Source: Xylogone sp. PMI_703
Lineage: Eukaryota; Ascomycota; Leotiomycetes
Length of the DNA stretch: 64,000 bases
Assembly (NCBI GenBank): GCA_021399445.1
Contig: JAJTUQ010000001.1
Coordinates: 4,464,001-4,528,000, forward strand
Reading direction: 5' to 3'
Under the pieces are notes generated by a model. It saw nothing but the letters and a program-made list of their open reading frames with translations. It was not told the origin of the DNA and did not search any database. Made by a program: the position numbers and the translations under genes. Positions 1 to 10,137 of the stretch are shown in pieces (the first letter of the stretch is position 1; the number at the start of each line of letters is the position of its first letter).

Positions 1-318
1 CATTCTGGTGCGGGAGGGCCAGGGTATCTGCAACAATGGCTTCATGAGGCTGGTGCTGGGAAGCGATTTGGACCAGATTGGAGGAGCGGTCGCTGCCCAG
101 AATGAAGATGTCCCGGTTTACAGTCATGTACTTCCCGTTGCCGCAGCCAATATCGAGGCCAATTGAGCCCGGGGGGAGTGACAGGAGGAAGGAGGAGACG
201 ATAGGCCAGGGTTTATAACGGGTTGAGGAGAAGTGGGAGGCGATGCTTTCGTAGACGCTGTGGACATGTTGTTGTTCGTAGGCTTCGGGATTGACGTCAG
301 AAGAAGAGTTTTCCATTT
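1..318 (-). CDS. TRM9: TRM9-like tRNA wobble-uridine methyltransferase, 5' part (runs off left edge)
   Basis: Reading from the ATG at 318 down to base 1 gives 106 codons without a stop. The N-terminus holds the family signature EQQHVHSVYESIASHFSSTR, then GLDIGCGNGKY (SAM-binding motif I, about residues 55-65) and a DxxILGSDRS strand that binds the ribose. These match Trm9/ABH8-type class I methyltransferases, which with Trm112 finish the mcm5U modification at U34 of tRNAs in the cytoplasm. The start is the first ATG in frame, and the conserved motif begins about 13 residues later, as usual for the family. The catalytic C-terminal half lies outside the window. The assignment to Trm9 rather than another Trm112-dependent methyltransferase rests on the N-terminal motif only. 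Confidence 0.85.
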
Positions 319-1741
319 TCAATCTCTTTGTAGTTGATATGTTTCCTCACTTGATTGTGTTTCCGTCTCAGTGTAGGTGCGATTATCCAAGCTCCAGTAG
401 CCAGATGTTCCTACTTCTTTCCTTTTTTTCCTGGCTTTTTTTCTCTTTCTTTTATTTTTCGTGTGTCAGAAGTCTATTACCCCGCTAATTGACCTACTTT
501 ATTATATCCACGTGCATGTGGTATATCTCTAGACCACTTATATAATATACGCCAGAACTGGATGCAGAATTCGGCCAGAAATACTGGCTGTGTATCGGGG
601 CGCCATGCCCCGATAAGATAGGCGGGCCAGCTCGGGTAGGCGATAGGCGTTAAGCAGCCTATGAACAGCCGCGGTAGTGGGGCGCTACAGAACAACCCAG
701 CAGCAGAAAATTTTAAGCTCTGCGATCCCATCCGCGCTTATGTTTTCCCTGTCCCCAAAGTGTACGTACGGACAACGCGTCTTACATACTTTGTTTTCTG
801 TCTTTCAGATAATGACTGCGAGTCTTTGCTAGGAGTGAATGCCGATTCGCAAATTGCCCTTGGATTCTTCAGCGATATCTAAACAGTTTCATCAAATCCA
901 GTGGACTTGTTCTTGGCCAACCAGAATTCTGCGCGATAGAGCCTTCCTTGGATAGACCACTTCTCGATGTTGCCGCCTCCAGCCCGCCATTCCGTATCAT
1001 TGCATGAGCTCCAGCCGGAGCTGGTTTTCCTCTTGTTTGATATATCCTGATTCTCATCCTTCCTTCCTGCTGCATACAGCTTATTGTATTTGCGCTCGCG
1101 AGCATTTACGTTCGACCTGCGGTGAGAGTACCGCGGAAGTTCGGGGACAGTAGTGGTTGAAAGGCCATACTTCCCCGTGCTATTCATTTACTGCAGGGTG
1201 GTAGCTCATCTTGTGTGGATGGATCGCAGATCTGAGAAGCTTTCGGGACTTAATTGAAGCTTTGTGGTGAAAGAGGTTGAGCTTTGCTGAAATTGCAGAT
1301 TGGACTGCTACGTCCTCACCTTAAACATCCTCAAATAATCTGACGACAAGACCGATTTCCATGCGCACAACCATTGTGAAATTTCATACCTCGATCGCAT
1401 CGAAGAGGTAGAAGTTTACTGGGTTAAAGTTTGGACAAAGATATTGTTCTCATTGAGAATTGTGAGACAATTAATCACCTTCTATCTCTTCGGTGACTCT
1501 TCTGAGGTCTCTCCTTGAATGGTTTTATGAATTGTCTTATTAGCGCTTTATTCGGCACTTCTTAGTATTGTCAACATATTTTTGTCTCAGCTTTGCATTA
1601 CAGTCGGCCCAACCACATACGCTCCTGGCCTTTTCATACTTAGGTCTCACACTGGAGTTATAATTTCAAGTCACAGGAATTCTGTGTTTTGAAGAGATCC
1701 AACAAGATTTTGTGGCATAAAACATCGAAAGACTTTTTATA
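319..1741. other. Intergenic spacer between divergent TRM9-like and ubiquitin protease genes
   Basis: This is the 1.4-kb divergent promoter region. It holds a T/C-rich block at about 415-460 just upstream of the methyltransferase start, and GATA-like hexamers around 610-650. Short open frames here show no codon bias or recognisable motif. I see no gene. Confidence 0.5.
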
Positions 1742-3164
1742 ATGGCACCGACAACCAAGGTTTTCCTGCCAAGGGCAGGTTCTGCAGTCTATTTGAGTCC
1801 CCGCAAACACGGCCTCAAGCCCACGAAGAAACGAAGCTTTTCTTCTGTCAAAGAAGAAGGTATGAAACTCGCTGATGTTCTCTAAAAGCTCGATGACTTA
1901 CCTATCTTATAGATAATTCAAAGGAGGAGTATCTAAAGGAAATAGGTTTTGTCTATGAGCTCTTTCCTTCAAAGAAAGCAAAGAAAGCCTCAGAAAGTGA
2001 CGAAGAGACATATCGCCGACGGGAGAAGGTTGCAAAGTATGCAGACCAGCTCCGTAAGAAGAAAATACAGGCGGCTAAAGTTCGAGGCGATTGGTCTCAG
2101 AGATCTGCCTCCGCTCAGAGAGGACTGGCAAACCTCACTGGAGTTTTGTGTTATCGGCACAGTCTTTTCCAGGCTCTCTTGCACCAGCCAAAGTTCGTAA
2201 ACTGGCTAGATGAGTACCATCGCCCAGAACAGTGTAAGTTTTGTTCTGAATGCTATCTGCGTATCCCCTCACTCACTTAGATCAGGTGTGTCTGAAAGCC
2301 GAGAACATTGCGTGTCATGTCAACTCCGCGTACTATCGAAAGTTTACTGGTGTCAGCCAGGCCACCCAAAGTCACAACTCAGTCAAGTTCTTGCGGACAT
2401 TGACAAGATATTCCGCCAACGGGGCTGGAAACCCGACGCCGGAAGTGGCGGCCAAGGAGATCCTGAAGAGCAGGTATCTTGGATCCTAAAGCAAATCAGG
2501 GAAGAAGTACCTTCCGAGTAAGATTGGCCTGAGCCTGCATCTTTCCTTTTCAAACTCGCTGACAGGAAGTCTCTCAAGGTTCTTTGCTTACCTTGAAGCC
2601 TCACATCTTCTTGTCACCAATTCTGTTGTAAAGTGCAATAGATGTGGTAAGGAGTCGAAAACTGAAGCTCACACCGAAGGCGGTCTCTCTGTCCCAATCC
2701 AACCCGCAATCCGACCGAAACCCGGCTCTTTAACAGCCTATTTGCAAAGATATATGGACGAAGTTGTGGAAGACTACCGTTGCGAAGGCTGCCAAGACAA
2801 AGGCAAAAAGTCGCGAACGCAAAATATTCAACATGCTCCGGACATTCTCCTCGTCCAGCTCAAGCGCTTCAACTGGGACGGGTCAAAGGATAGCTCTCCA
2901 GTAAGCATCAGCGTTGGTCTGGACCTCAACCGCTACCGCGATACGGAGAATAAGTCTCCGTTACGGTACGAACTCACAGCTGTCATTCAACATTCAGGAT
3001 CCACAGGTTTCGGCCATTATATCTGTAGTGCGAAGGGGCCGGATGGGAAATGGCGCTGCTTCAATGATAGTTCAGTGTCCTCGACAGATATTGCCGCAGC
3101 CGTCGGCGGAAATGGAAGAAATTCATTTACTCCTTATATGCTGTATTTTCAGCGCAAGGAGTGA
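1742..3164 (+). CDS. Ubiquitin carboxyl-terminal hydrolase (peptidase C19, USP family)
   Basis: Proposed exons are 1742-1859, 1913-2233, 2286-2517 and 2570-3164, giving 421 aa. The Cys box reads GLANLTGVLCYRHSLFQALL (about residues 106-125). The zinc-ribbon pairs are CNRCGK and CEGCQD. The QLKRF strand and the His box GFGHYICSAKG...WRCFNDSSV end in PYMLYFQRKE, the usual USP C-terminus. The enzyme should remove ubiquitin from proteins in the cytosol or nucleus; the substrate is unknown. The third intron is placed at an AAG acceptor because only that join keeps the frame into the zinc-ribbon exon. The Cys box is odd: the canonical NLGNTCY has become NLTGVLCY, with one extra residue and no oxyanion Asn. 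The His box is normal. The acidic/lysine-rich N-terminus (about residues 40-95) is non-catalytic. It converges on the oxidoreductase downstream. Confidence 0.88.
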
Positions 3165-3730
3165 TATCGTCAGTGCACCCCGCTAAGATTTAGTGTTTGG
3201 CTACGCCATTACGGATTTTAGCTGTCATCACCTATACTATCAATCAAGTCGGCAACATCGTATTGCTGATATCATTTTTCGCATTAGCGTTTGAGGTCAT
3301 GATAGTAGCTCGTTTACTGTTTTCTTCATATAGCATTTGGTCGGCGCAGAGGTATATACATTTTTGGCGGAGTCCTTCTTTCACTACGATTAGTGCTGTA
3401 TCATTCAATGGGCATTTGAGAGGTGCGGCTTGTTTGCTTTTTATTATTCGATCGCCATGCATCAAAGCCGGCGTTTTTATGGGAGGTTTTTAGAAAAGTT
3501 ATGGCTGATGATACCAGTGATAGAGTGAAGGCTCGCAACATCTGAACAGTGGGGCTATTTGGGACCCTTTTTTCTCTTCTCAAGTACACATAGGTTAGGA
3601 GAGGAATGAAAACAAAAATAAAGAGGTTATATAAAACACATAATTCGTCTGGGCCCAGTTCTATGTATTAAAGTAAGGTATCAGATATAACAAAAGTCAG
3701 ACGAATTGAAGAATATGGTCGATCAACCCC
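3165..3730. other. Convergent 3' spacer
   Basis: This is the AT-rich 566-bp interval between two convergent genes and presumably holds both 3' UTRs. I see no gene or structured element. Confidence 0.5.
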
Positions 3731-5043
3731 CTATTTCCCGTTCAATGGACTCGCAGCATCAAACACGTCGGTCTCGATAAGCTCAGGATACACCAATCCG
3801 TTCTGCTTCCGTACCTGGTCCATGACTTCCATAATCAAGACGCTCTCCTCCCAATCAAGTGTGTCGCTCTCTAATTTCCCATCCCTGATGCACCGCGCAG
3901 CCTCATCAGCCTCCCAGTACATACCGTGGCCAACACCCTCATTTTCCTGGCCCTTGGGCCCCTTCCTCTCCTTGTCCTTAGGGAAGGGACACTCGACACT
4001 CTCCGTCTTCCCATCCAGGTGGATAATCTTGTAGCTCTCGGGTCGGTATGCGGGGCCAAAGACTTGAATCTCGCCTTTACTGCCCTGAATACGGATCGAT
4101 GGCCCAGCGACATCACTATTGTTGGGTCGAGTAGCCACTCTCATACTAGTCGTGGCGATACCAACAGCATTGCGCTTGGGGAAATCCAGCACCATAGTCG
4201 TCGTCTCATCGGCACCGGTCTTAGCGTACTGGCGTAGTGCAGACACAACTTTGGGGGCCTCGCGCGGCTTGGGCTGCGTGTGGTACAGCGTCTGGAAGAC
4301 CCACGTCAGGGAGTAGATCCCCAGATCGAGCAACGCTCCACCGGCAAGATACATGTTCACCATGCGGTGAGAATCCGCAAAGTTGAGACTGCCATCATCG
4401 TTGCTATTCGCAATGGATAGATCTGCGAACACGCGGTGGACAGTGCCAATCGTGCCATTGGTCACCATCTCCCGAATCTTGATGCTCAGGGGGAAGTAAC
4501 GAGTCCACACGGCCTCCATGAGGAACAGCTTCTTGGCGCGGGCCGTCTCGACGAGCTTCTTGGCCTGCGCGGCATTGACAGTGAAGGCCTTCTCGCAGAG
4601 CACGTGCTTGCCGGCCTGGAGGGCGAGCATGGTGTTCTGGAAGTGGTGGGAGTGGGGAGTTGCGACGTAGATGATGTCAACGTTAGGGTCGGCGACGAGC
4701 TCGGCGTAGGAACCATAGGCTTTGGCATCAGCGGGGGCATCGATTTCTTTGAGGAAGGACTCGGCACGGGAAGCGGAGGAGGAGGAGGCCGCTGCCACGA
4801 CGGCGTGCTTCACATCGCTGACATTGCGGATGGCAGGGTTGGTGAGGAGGTCTCTGGTGAAAGCTGTTGTTTTGGAGATTGGTGTGTTAGCTGGTGTTAA
4901 GGAAGAGAGATGAAAGGATTGGCATTGGAGTGTACTCCATTGATTGGTATTCCAATGCTTCCGGGAGAGAGAAAAGAGGACTTACTTTGTGCTATCCAGC
5001 CTGTGGCCAGAATACCCCACCGTAAGGTATACGGAGTCGACAT
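3731..5043 (-). CDS. Gfo/Idh/MocA-family NAD(P)-dependent oxidoreductase (dihydrodiol / D-xylose dehydrogenase-like)
   Basis: Two exons (4986-5043 and 3731-4863, transcribed right to left) give 396 aa. The short first exon encodes MSTPYTLRWGILATGWIAQ, whose GxxxTGxIA is the Rossmann nucleotide-binding turn. Further on are VDIIYVATPHSHH and CEKAFTVN (about residues 100-125), where the Lys of the EKP-like motif is the usual catalytic residue. EAVWTRYFP is a family signature of fungal dimeric dihydrodiol or D-xylose 1-dehydrogenases. The C-terminal sheet domain includes GGALLDLGIYSLTW. It probably oxidises a sugar or trans-dihydrodiol with NADP in the cytosol; the substrate cannot be read from sequence. 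The 122-bp intron has a GTAAGT donor and a CAG acceptor. Starting at the internal Met at 4813 would remove the cofactor-binding turn, so the two-exon model is preferred. Confidence 0.88.
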
Positions 5044-5645
5044 CGTGATGAGCTGTGGTAGGAGTAGCAGACGGGGTTCGAATATGATGTTTAGTTCCCA
5101 ATTGACCTGTTTCTTGTCTATTGAGGACGAATATATAGGAAGTAGAAAGAGAGATGATCAGCTGTTAATACTTTTCTGGCGGAACTACCAAGAACAAGCT
5201 GTTTATATCACAGGGCAATTTATCCCCGCCTCCGCCTCCGCCTCCCTACCTCAGCCTTCTCGCAAACCCCTCCCCCACTTTCCCTTTTCATCCGCAGCGG
5301 AATTCCCAAAACAGTTCCCTCCTCCCGCGATTTACCCGGGCGCAACAATTCTTCATGCTTTTGGCCGCAAAGTTGCTACCTATTAGCACCCGCAATAGCT
5401 GGTACCGTACTGTAGCTTGATATCATTACTCCCCTTCATCGGGGAAGAGACCAAAAATACCATATTAGAACCCATAGATCCCAAACTCGGCCTTTTCGGG
5501 GTAATGCCACCGAGACAGCAAAAGTTGCATAAAAGAATTCAACATATTGGAAAGATGCAAAAAGGTAACCAAAACAATCAGGAAAATTAAAAAAACACAA
5601 GTAATTTTTCATAAGAGACAAAAACTAAGATCTGCAAAAAATGAA
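5044..5645. other. Promoter-side spacer with CT-rich tract
   Basis: The region upstream of the oxidoreductase contains a pyrimidine-rich tract at about 5225-5330, including three tandem CCTCCG units. I see no gene. Confidence 0.4.
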
Positions 5646-5733
5646 AGCTCCCTACCCGGTTCGAACGAGTGACCTTAAGATAGTAGACTTGGTTTCGCTG
5701 CAATCTCACGTTCTACCACTGAACTAAAGGAGC
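5646..5733 (-). tRNA. tRNA-Cys (GCA anticodon) with a short intron
   Basis: The minus strand folds into a complete cloverleaf. The acceptor arms are GCTCCTT and AGGGAGC with discriminator U73. The D arm is GTTC-AGTGGTA-GAAC. The anticodon stem is TGAGA/TCTTA, with loop TT-GCA-G interrupted by an intron. The variable loop is AGGTC and the T arm is ACTCG-TTCGAAC-CGGGT. The anticodon GCA reads cysteine, and U73 is the known identity base for cysteinyl-tRNA. The intron, about 16 nt, sits one base 3' of the anticodon as in other eukaryotic nuclear tRNA introns. The mature tRNA would be 72 nt before CCA. It is the only tRNA I found. Confidence 0.93.
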
Positions 5734-6117
5734 TGTGCTTTGTTGGTACCGAGGTTGCTTATTAATTTCTATTAACTCTACTGAAACGATTCTATTAGGC
5801 TTGGCAGATAACTCGATACATATCATTCAATTGAAGCCCATTTGACTCCTTTCTTTCTGCACTAATTTTTGATGTAGAATTGGTTTTAAAGAGGAAATAT
5901 ATTAGGGTGAGGCATATGTTTCTGACAATTTCGTTTGGTTGGGAAGGAGTAAATATATCACAGGTATGCGACATGAAGGTAGTATTTAGGTGTATAATCT
6001 ACAAGTCAAAACTCCTTTTGGTCTTTCTAACAAAACGGAAGTCCTTCTATTAAATTCATGTTCCCCTTTGTATATTGCTGAATTAAATCCAACATTCAAC
6101 TCCTGACTTCACTAGAA
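5734..6117. other. AT-rich spacer between tRNA-Cys and DUF726 gene
   Basis: This is 384 bp of AT-rich sequence upstream of the minus-strand tRNA and downstream of the minus-strand hydrolase. Nothing recognisable was seen. Confidence 0.4.
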
Positions 6118-8559
6118 TTAATACAGCCCCATCTCTGAAGCCGTCTTCTTCCTCTTCACTTCAGGAAGAGAACCCAGAACCTTCTGTTCGTCTACCACTA
6201 CCATCCCCCCATCCTTCAGAGCACTATTTTCTCTCGATGGTTGGCTGGCACTGACTCCTGTGGGATTTCGGTTCTCAGGAATCTCTTCGTCAGGAAAGCC
6301 ATCATCGTCATTATCGTTATCAACCATTTTAATCCCGCCATCACTCTCATCGCTATCATAACCTCTGGATGAGATGTGTAGTTGATCCATAGACTTGGTG
6401 ACGGGTGCATGCTCATCCTCGCGGTCTTTATCTATAAGCTCAATTGTCGGAGACTCTCCTTCAATGTAGTCTCTATGAATTTCCGGCTTATCTAGACCGT
6501 CGTCACCATAACCAGGGATCCGTCTGACAGGAGGCCCCTCGACATCTATGTACTCCCTTTTAACTTCTGGAGAGCCCATTCTCTTGTCAAGATCAGCAAG
6601 GAGTGCAGCGTTCCCTTGATTACTTTTAGTAGTAGTAGTCGCTGCATCTAAGTTTGTACCTGCATCAAGTTCGAAAAGCGGTGGCTCTTCAACCTCTTTC
6701 TCAATAGCCCCGTCATCGCCAACTAAGACATTTGGGAATCCCACTCTTCGTAAGATCTTTCCAATCAAACCTGGATATCTCAAGTGCCCAGCAACTTCTT
6801 CCGTCAGGTCTAGATTCTTTACTCCTGCCACATCCTCAACTATCTGCAACCCCGCAACGCCTAGCTGGATGCTGGTAGCGCGGTACATGAAACCTAGAAT
6901 GTAATCATTCTCTGAGAAAACGTTGATCATCTTCCCGGACACCACACTCTTCATGACTCGCCAAGTATTTGTGTCAGATGGGACAGGAGATCCAATCATC
7001 ACAACAGACTCCACAAGTCCAAACGCCTTCCTCTCGGCGAGTTCTCTCAGACAGGCATATATCACTCGTGATCCCAGAGAATATCCTATGAGAGTTACAG
7101 GCCGTTCACCTTGAACTCTGTGGATTAACGCATCTGCTAGAACCGCTCCGGCCTTCTCCGAGCGGTTCTTAGCAAGTGCAAAAGGGGTATCCAGCGCCCC
7201 AGCCATGGATAGCAGAGTAACCGGCCACAGTGCTGCAGACACAGTCGCTAGGACAGTAGTCTTGAGAACTTGGAATTTAACGTATGACCAGGCGTATTTG
7301 GTGGCAAGGTCTTCGAGGGAGTTGCCAAGTTTGGTCAGTGAATCGAGCTCGTAGCGCAAGGCAAACACTTCGGTATCGTCTCCGAGGATTGCCCATGGCT
7401 TGATGATATCTGCCTCGGACCTTAACCAGCCATTAACCCCAATAGTAACTCTCAATCTCTTATTTTTGGTATCCTCGCTATCGCTGTTCCAACCTTCTTC
7501 ATCCATAATTGGTACAAACTTAAAATCCTGTACACTCTTTGTGTACCTCTCCATCCTCTCGCCCATCATCTTCCCACCCATAACTCCGAAGAGGGTCCCC
7601 ATAAGAGCTCCGTTCATGGCAAAGATTCCCAAGAAACCCGCTAGTCCACCCAGCCCTACGCCACCCATTAACGTCCCGATCCCAGCAGCCACAACGGGTG
7701 CAGCCAGGCCTCCAGTAACGCCAATCAGGGCAGCACCTGCCACGGATGCAAGGCCGACTTTCCACTTGCGGGAGTTGGCATCACTGTTTGCTCGCGCAGC
7801 AACAGCATTGTCAGTCGAAGCAGAAACAGACTGGGATTTGGATGCCTGGAGAAGAGTTTGTGCTGTTTCTGTCTCCTCGGTGATAAGGACGGAAAGAGGA
7901 AGCTGGAGAGAAGACGTAAGGTAGCAGAGCAGAACTCGAGAATGAGCGGAGTAATGTTGCAGAGAAAGCAGGAGCAGTAGCATCGAGCTAATGATGCTTT
8001 TCCGGTCTTGCTTTGATACCGTTGCCAGCCGGGTCTGAATTGGACCGTATAGAGATTGGAGATGTGCGATCTCATTTGCCTCTTCTATCTCAGCTGCTGG
8101 GTCCGAAGTGGGCTGTGTCTGTTGCTGCGGTGGTGGGCGTTTCTGACGTGGGTCCTGGGGTGTGTTCATGAGATCTCTTAGTTTGCCCTGAACTGATTTC
8201 TCCCATCCATCGAAGTATTTCAATGCGGCACCTCTCAAGTCCTGCAGCCTAGGGCTGGAGACAGTCCTCTCCAGCTTTCCTGGACGTTGTCGACTGTCAT
8301 CAGCATCTTCTCTGGGTGGTGCATCATACGCATCATATTTGTTCACGAACAGTGGTGCGTTGCCCCGCTGCGATTCCTGGGGCCTGGGCGGTTTTGGAGG
8401 CGGTATCTCGTAGAGGGAGCGAGATGAGGAATGGAAAGAAGCGTCGAGCTCACGACGCATATGCGATGTTATTTGTCCAACGACTTGAACTAAGGCAAGT
8501 CTTCGGGCTGGATTGAGGATGAGGAGGAGATCCTTTGGATCGGAGCTTATTGGCGCCAT
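6118..8559 (-). CDS. DUF726 / TMCO4-family membrane-associated alpha/beta hydrolase
   Basis: A single uninterrupted 813-aa frame. The N-terminal third is hydrophilic and proline-rich (about 1-160). A glycine- and alanine-rich hydrophobic block at about 270-345, containing GAALIGVTGGLAAPVVAAG, looks like a membrane hairpin. After it comes the DUF726 core with the nucleophile elbow GYSLGSRVIYACLREL (about 495-510) and the downstream GSPVPSDTNTWRVMKSVVSG. The C-terminal about 200 residues are acidic and low in complexity. The yeast relative, as I recall, is YFL034W/MIL1, linked to AP-1 adaptor traffic; that link is from family knowledge and is not visible here. The Ser of GYSLG suggests lipase- or esterase-like chemistry, but no activity can be stated. 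The start is the first ATG, followed by a plausible hydrophilic leader. Confidence 0.85.
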   Translation of the reverse strand: MAPISSDPKDLLLILNPARRLALVQVVGQITSHMRRELDASFHSSSRSLYEIPPPKPPRPQESQRGNAPLFVNKYDAYDAPPREDADDSRQRPGKLERTVSSPRLQDLRGAALKYFDGWEKSVQGKLRDLMNTPQDPRQKRPPPQQQTQPTSDPAAEIEEANEIAHLQSLYGPIQTRLATVSKQDRKSIISSMLLLLLSLQHYSAHSRVLLCYLTSSLQLPLSVLITEETETAQTLLQASKSQSVSASTDNAVAARANSDANSRKWKVGLASVAGAALIGVTGGLAAPVVAAGIGTLMGGVGLGGLAGFLGIFAMNGALMGTLFGVMGGKMMGERMERYTKSVQDFKFVPIMDEEGWNSDSEDTKNKRLRVTIGVNGWLRSEADIIKPWAILGDDTEVFALRYELDSLTKLGNSLEDLATKYAWSYVKFQVLKTTVLATVSAALWPVTLLSMAGALDTPFALAKNRSEKAGAVLADALIHRVQGERPVTLIGYSLGSRVIYACLRELAERKAFGLVESVVMIGSPVPSDTNTWRVMKSVVSGKMINVFSENDYILGFMYRATSIQLGVAGLQIVEDVAGVKNLDLTEEVAGHLRYPGLIGKILRRVGFPNVLVGDDGAIEKEVEEPPLFELDAGTNLDAATTTTKSNQGNAALLADLDKRMGSPEVKREYIDVEGPPVRRIPGYGDDGLDKPEIHRDYIEGESPTIELIDKDREDEHAPVTKSMDQLHISSRGYDSDESDGGIKMVDNDNDDDGFPDEEIPENRNPTGVSASQPSRENSALKDGGMVVVDEQKVLGSLPEVKRKKTASEMGLY

Positions 8560-10137
8560 GATTGTGGCTGTGGAGTGCTGAGGGCTGTTTTATGCCGTGC
8601 TTGCTGCTTGGCTAGCCACCTTGACGGTAGTGGTATGGTACGAAGGAAACACCGTCCTCATTCAAAGATAGTGTGATATGTTACCAAGATGCCGTAGGAT
8701 CTAGATTCATAATTTGTAGGAAGAGAATGGGAATGAAGCCAGATGTTGGTTGATGTCCACATGTAGTTGCCTGTGGGTGCCAAGCCGAGCATCGCGGCCC
8801 CTCGGGACCCTGGAAAAGGCGCTGTGCCGCACCGCGTGCAGGGTCTGTTTAGGGAGCTCCGGGGGGGCCAGTCCCACGCAAACTCGCCTAAAGCATCCAA
8901 CCAAGCGCTGGTTGCAGGACACTCGCGTGCTCTTAATCGCACCGCCATCTGTTGTCAGCACTTTGTGCTGCGCAATGAGCTTTGGTCAACACTAACAACA
9001 ATCCTTCTCCGATATGCTGCAAATCTAATCAGTCGTACAAGTTCTCATGTAAAGTTTTGCTTGGTCAAGTAAGAGCTATCTGATGGAAAACTCTAATCCA
9101 ACCGCACTAAGACATGAAGATACATCATAGACCCAATATGATGCACGGGGCGCTGAACCGTCAAAAGAAGATATCATGCCCTGTGTATTTGGTTTGGTAT
9201 AGCCGGACACCACATATACTATTCTTATTAAGAAGTAGAGATGAGTTAGCTCCTCCTTCCTTGCTCTGGTTTGCTTGTCAATAAAAAACAGACACACGGG
9301 TACGGTACCCCTCAGTGCTTGGGCTTGGGCAGGGTTGAAGCTGCGCATACGTCCTCAGTCCACGTAAGTGCGTGTTCATCAGAGAATCTTGCGGAGGCAG
9401 AGGCCATCATCGGCATCAGTCATACTACTTCTATTTCTCCGTCTTGTTTCTCATCCGTTGATACTCCAGTATTATCACCAAACCATATTTTGATGTGCAC
9501 AGCCGCCGAAACTCTTGGCTTGAGGTCCCAATTAGGTTTGGGAGAGACTAACCTGACCGGGTACACCAGTGCGACGAGGGACGAGTGCCATCGCCGGATG
9601 CGTCCTCTTGTGGACTAGTCCATCACCCCGTTCGAGCTTGTGTGCTGCTTGACCCCAAGGTGCTGCAACAAGTGCCGCCTGCTCAGTGGCTGGAATGCGA
9701 CGCGCTCTCAGGCCAAGAGATGGCTTCTCCTCCTACTTCCCTCCCAGCCATCCTCACCATCCAATGGCTGCATCTCTTTCCCTTCGCTTTACACAACATC
9801 ATTCGGCACGACTTTGGCCCTCGACCCTCAGCTGCTGACACAGATCCTTCTAGCCTGAGCCTCGTCTCCTTCAAGCTTGATGGAACGTACGTCGAAGCCA
9901 GGGGCTGTATATCCTGGATTCTCTCCTACGTTTTCCTCTCCTTCTACTTCTTCCTTCTTGCCTATTTAACGGTCAAGTATGTATCTGCAGTGTCCCTATT
10001 CTCGGTCACGAAACAGACCACTCACACGGACTCTCTTATCTACTTTCTGCTCTCCTTCTCCTTCCTTCGTGGACTAGTATACATACTTCTCTCACTTAAG
10101 TTATCTCCTTTTCCTTCCTTAATATCTTCCCTTGAGC
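8560..10137. other. Divergent promoter spacer between DUF726 gene and MFS transporter
   Basis: This is 1.6 kb without a gene-like frame. The last 300 bp (about 9900-10130) are rich in CT and TTCC runs, typical of fungal 5' UTRs, and lie directly before the transporter start. Short open frames here are not conserved in composition. Confidence 0.45.

Noticed and set aside
2250..2489. Alternative frame after the second intron of the ubiquitin protease, using the TAG acceptor at 2280
   Set aside because: It loses the conserved HCVSCQLRVLSKVYW segment. The acceptor five bases further keeps the family sequence.
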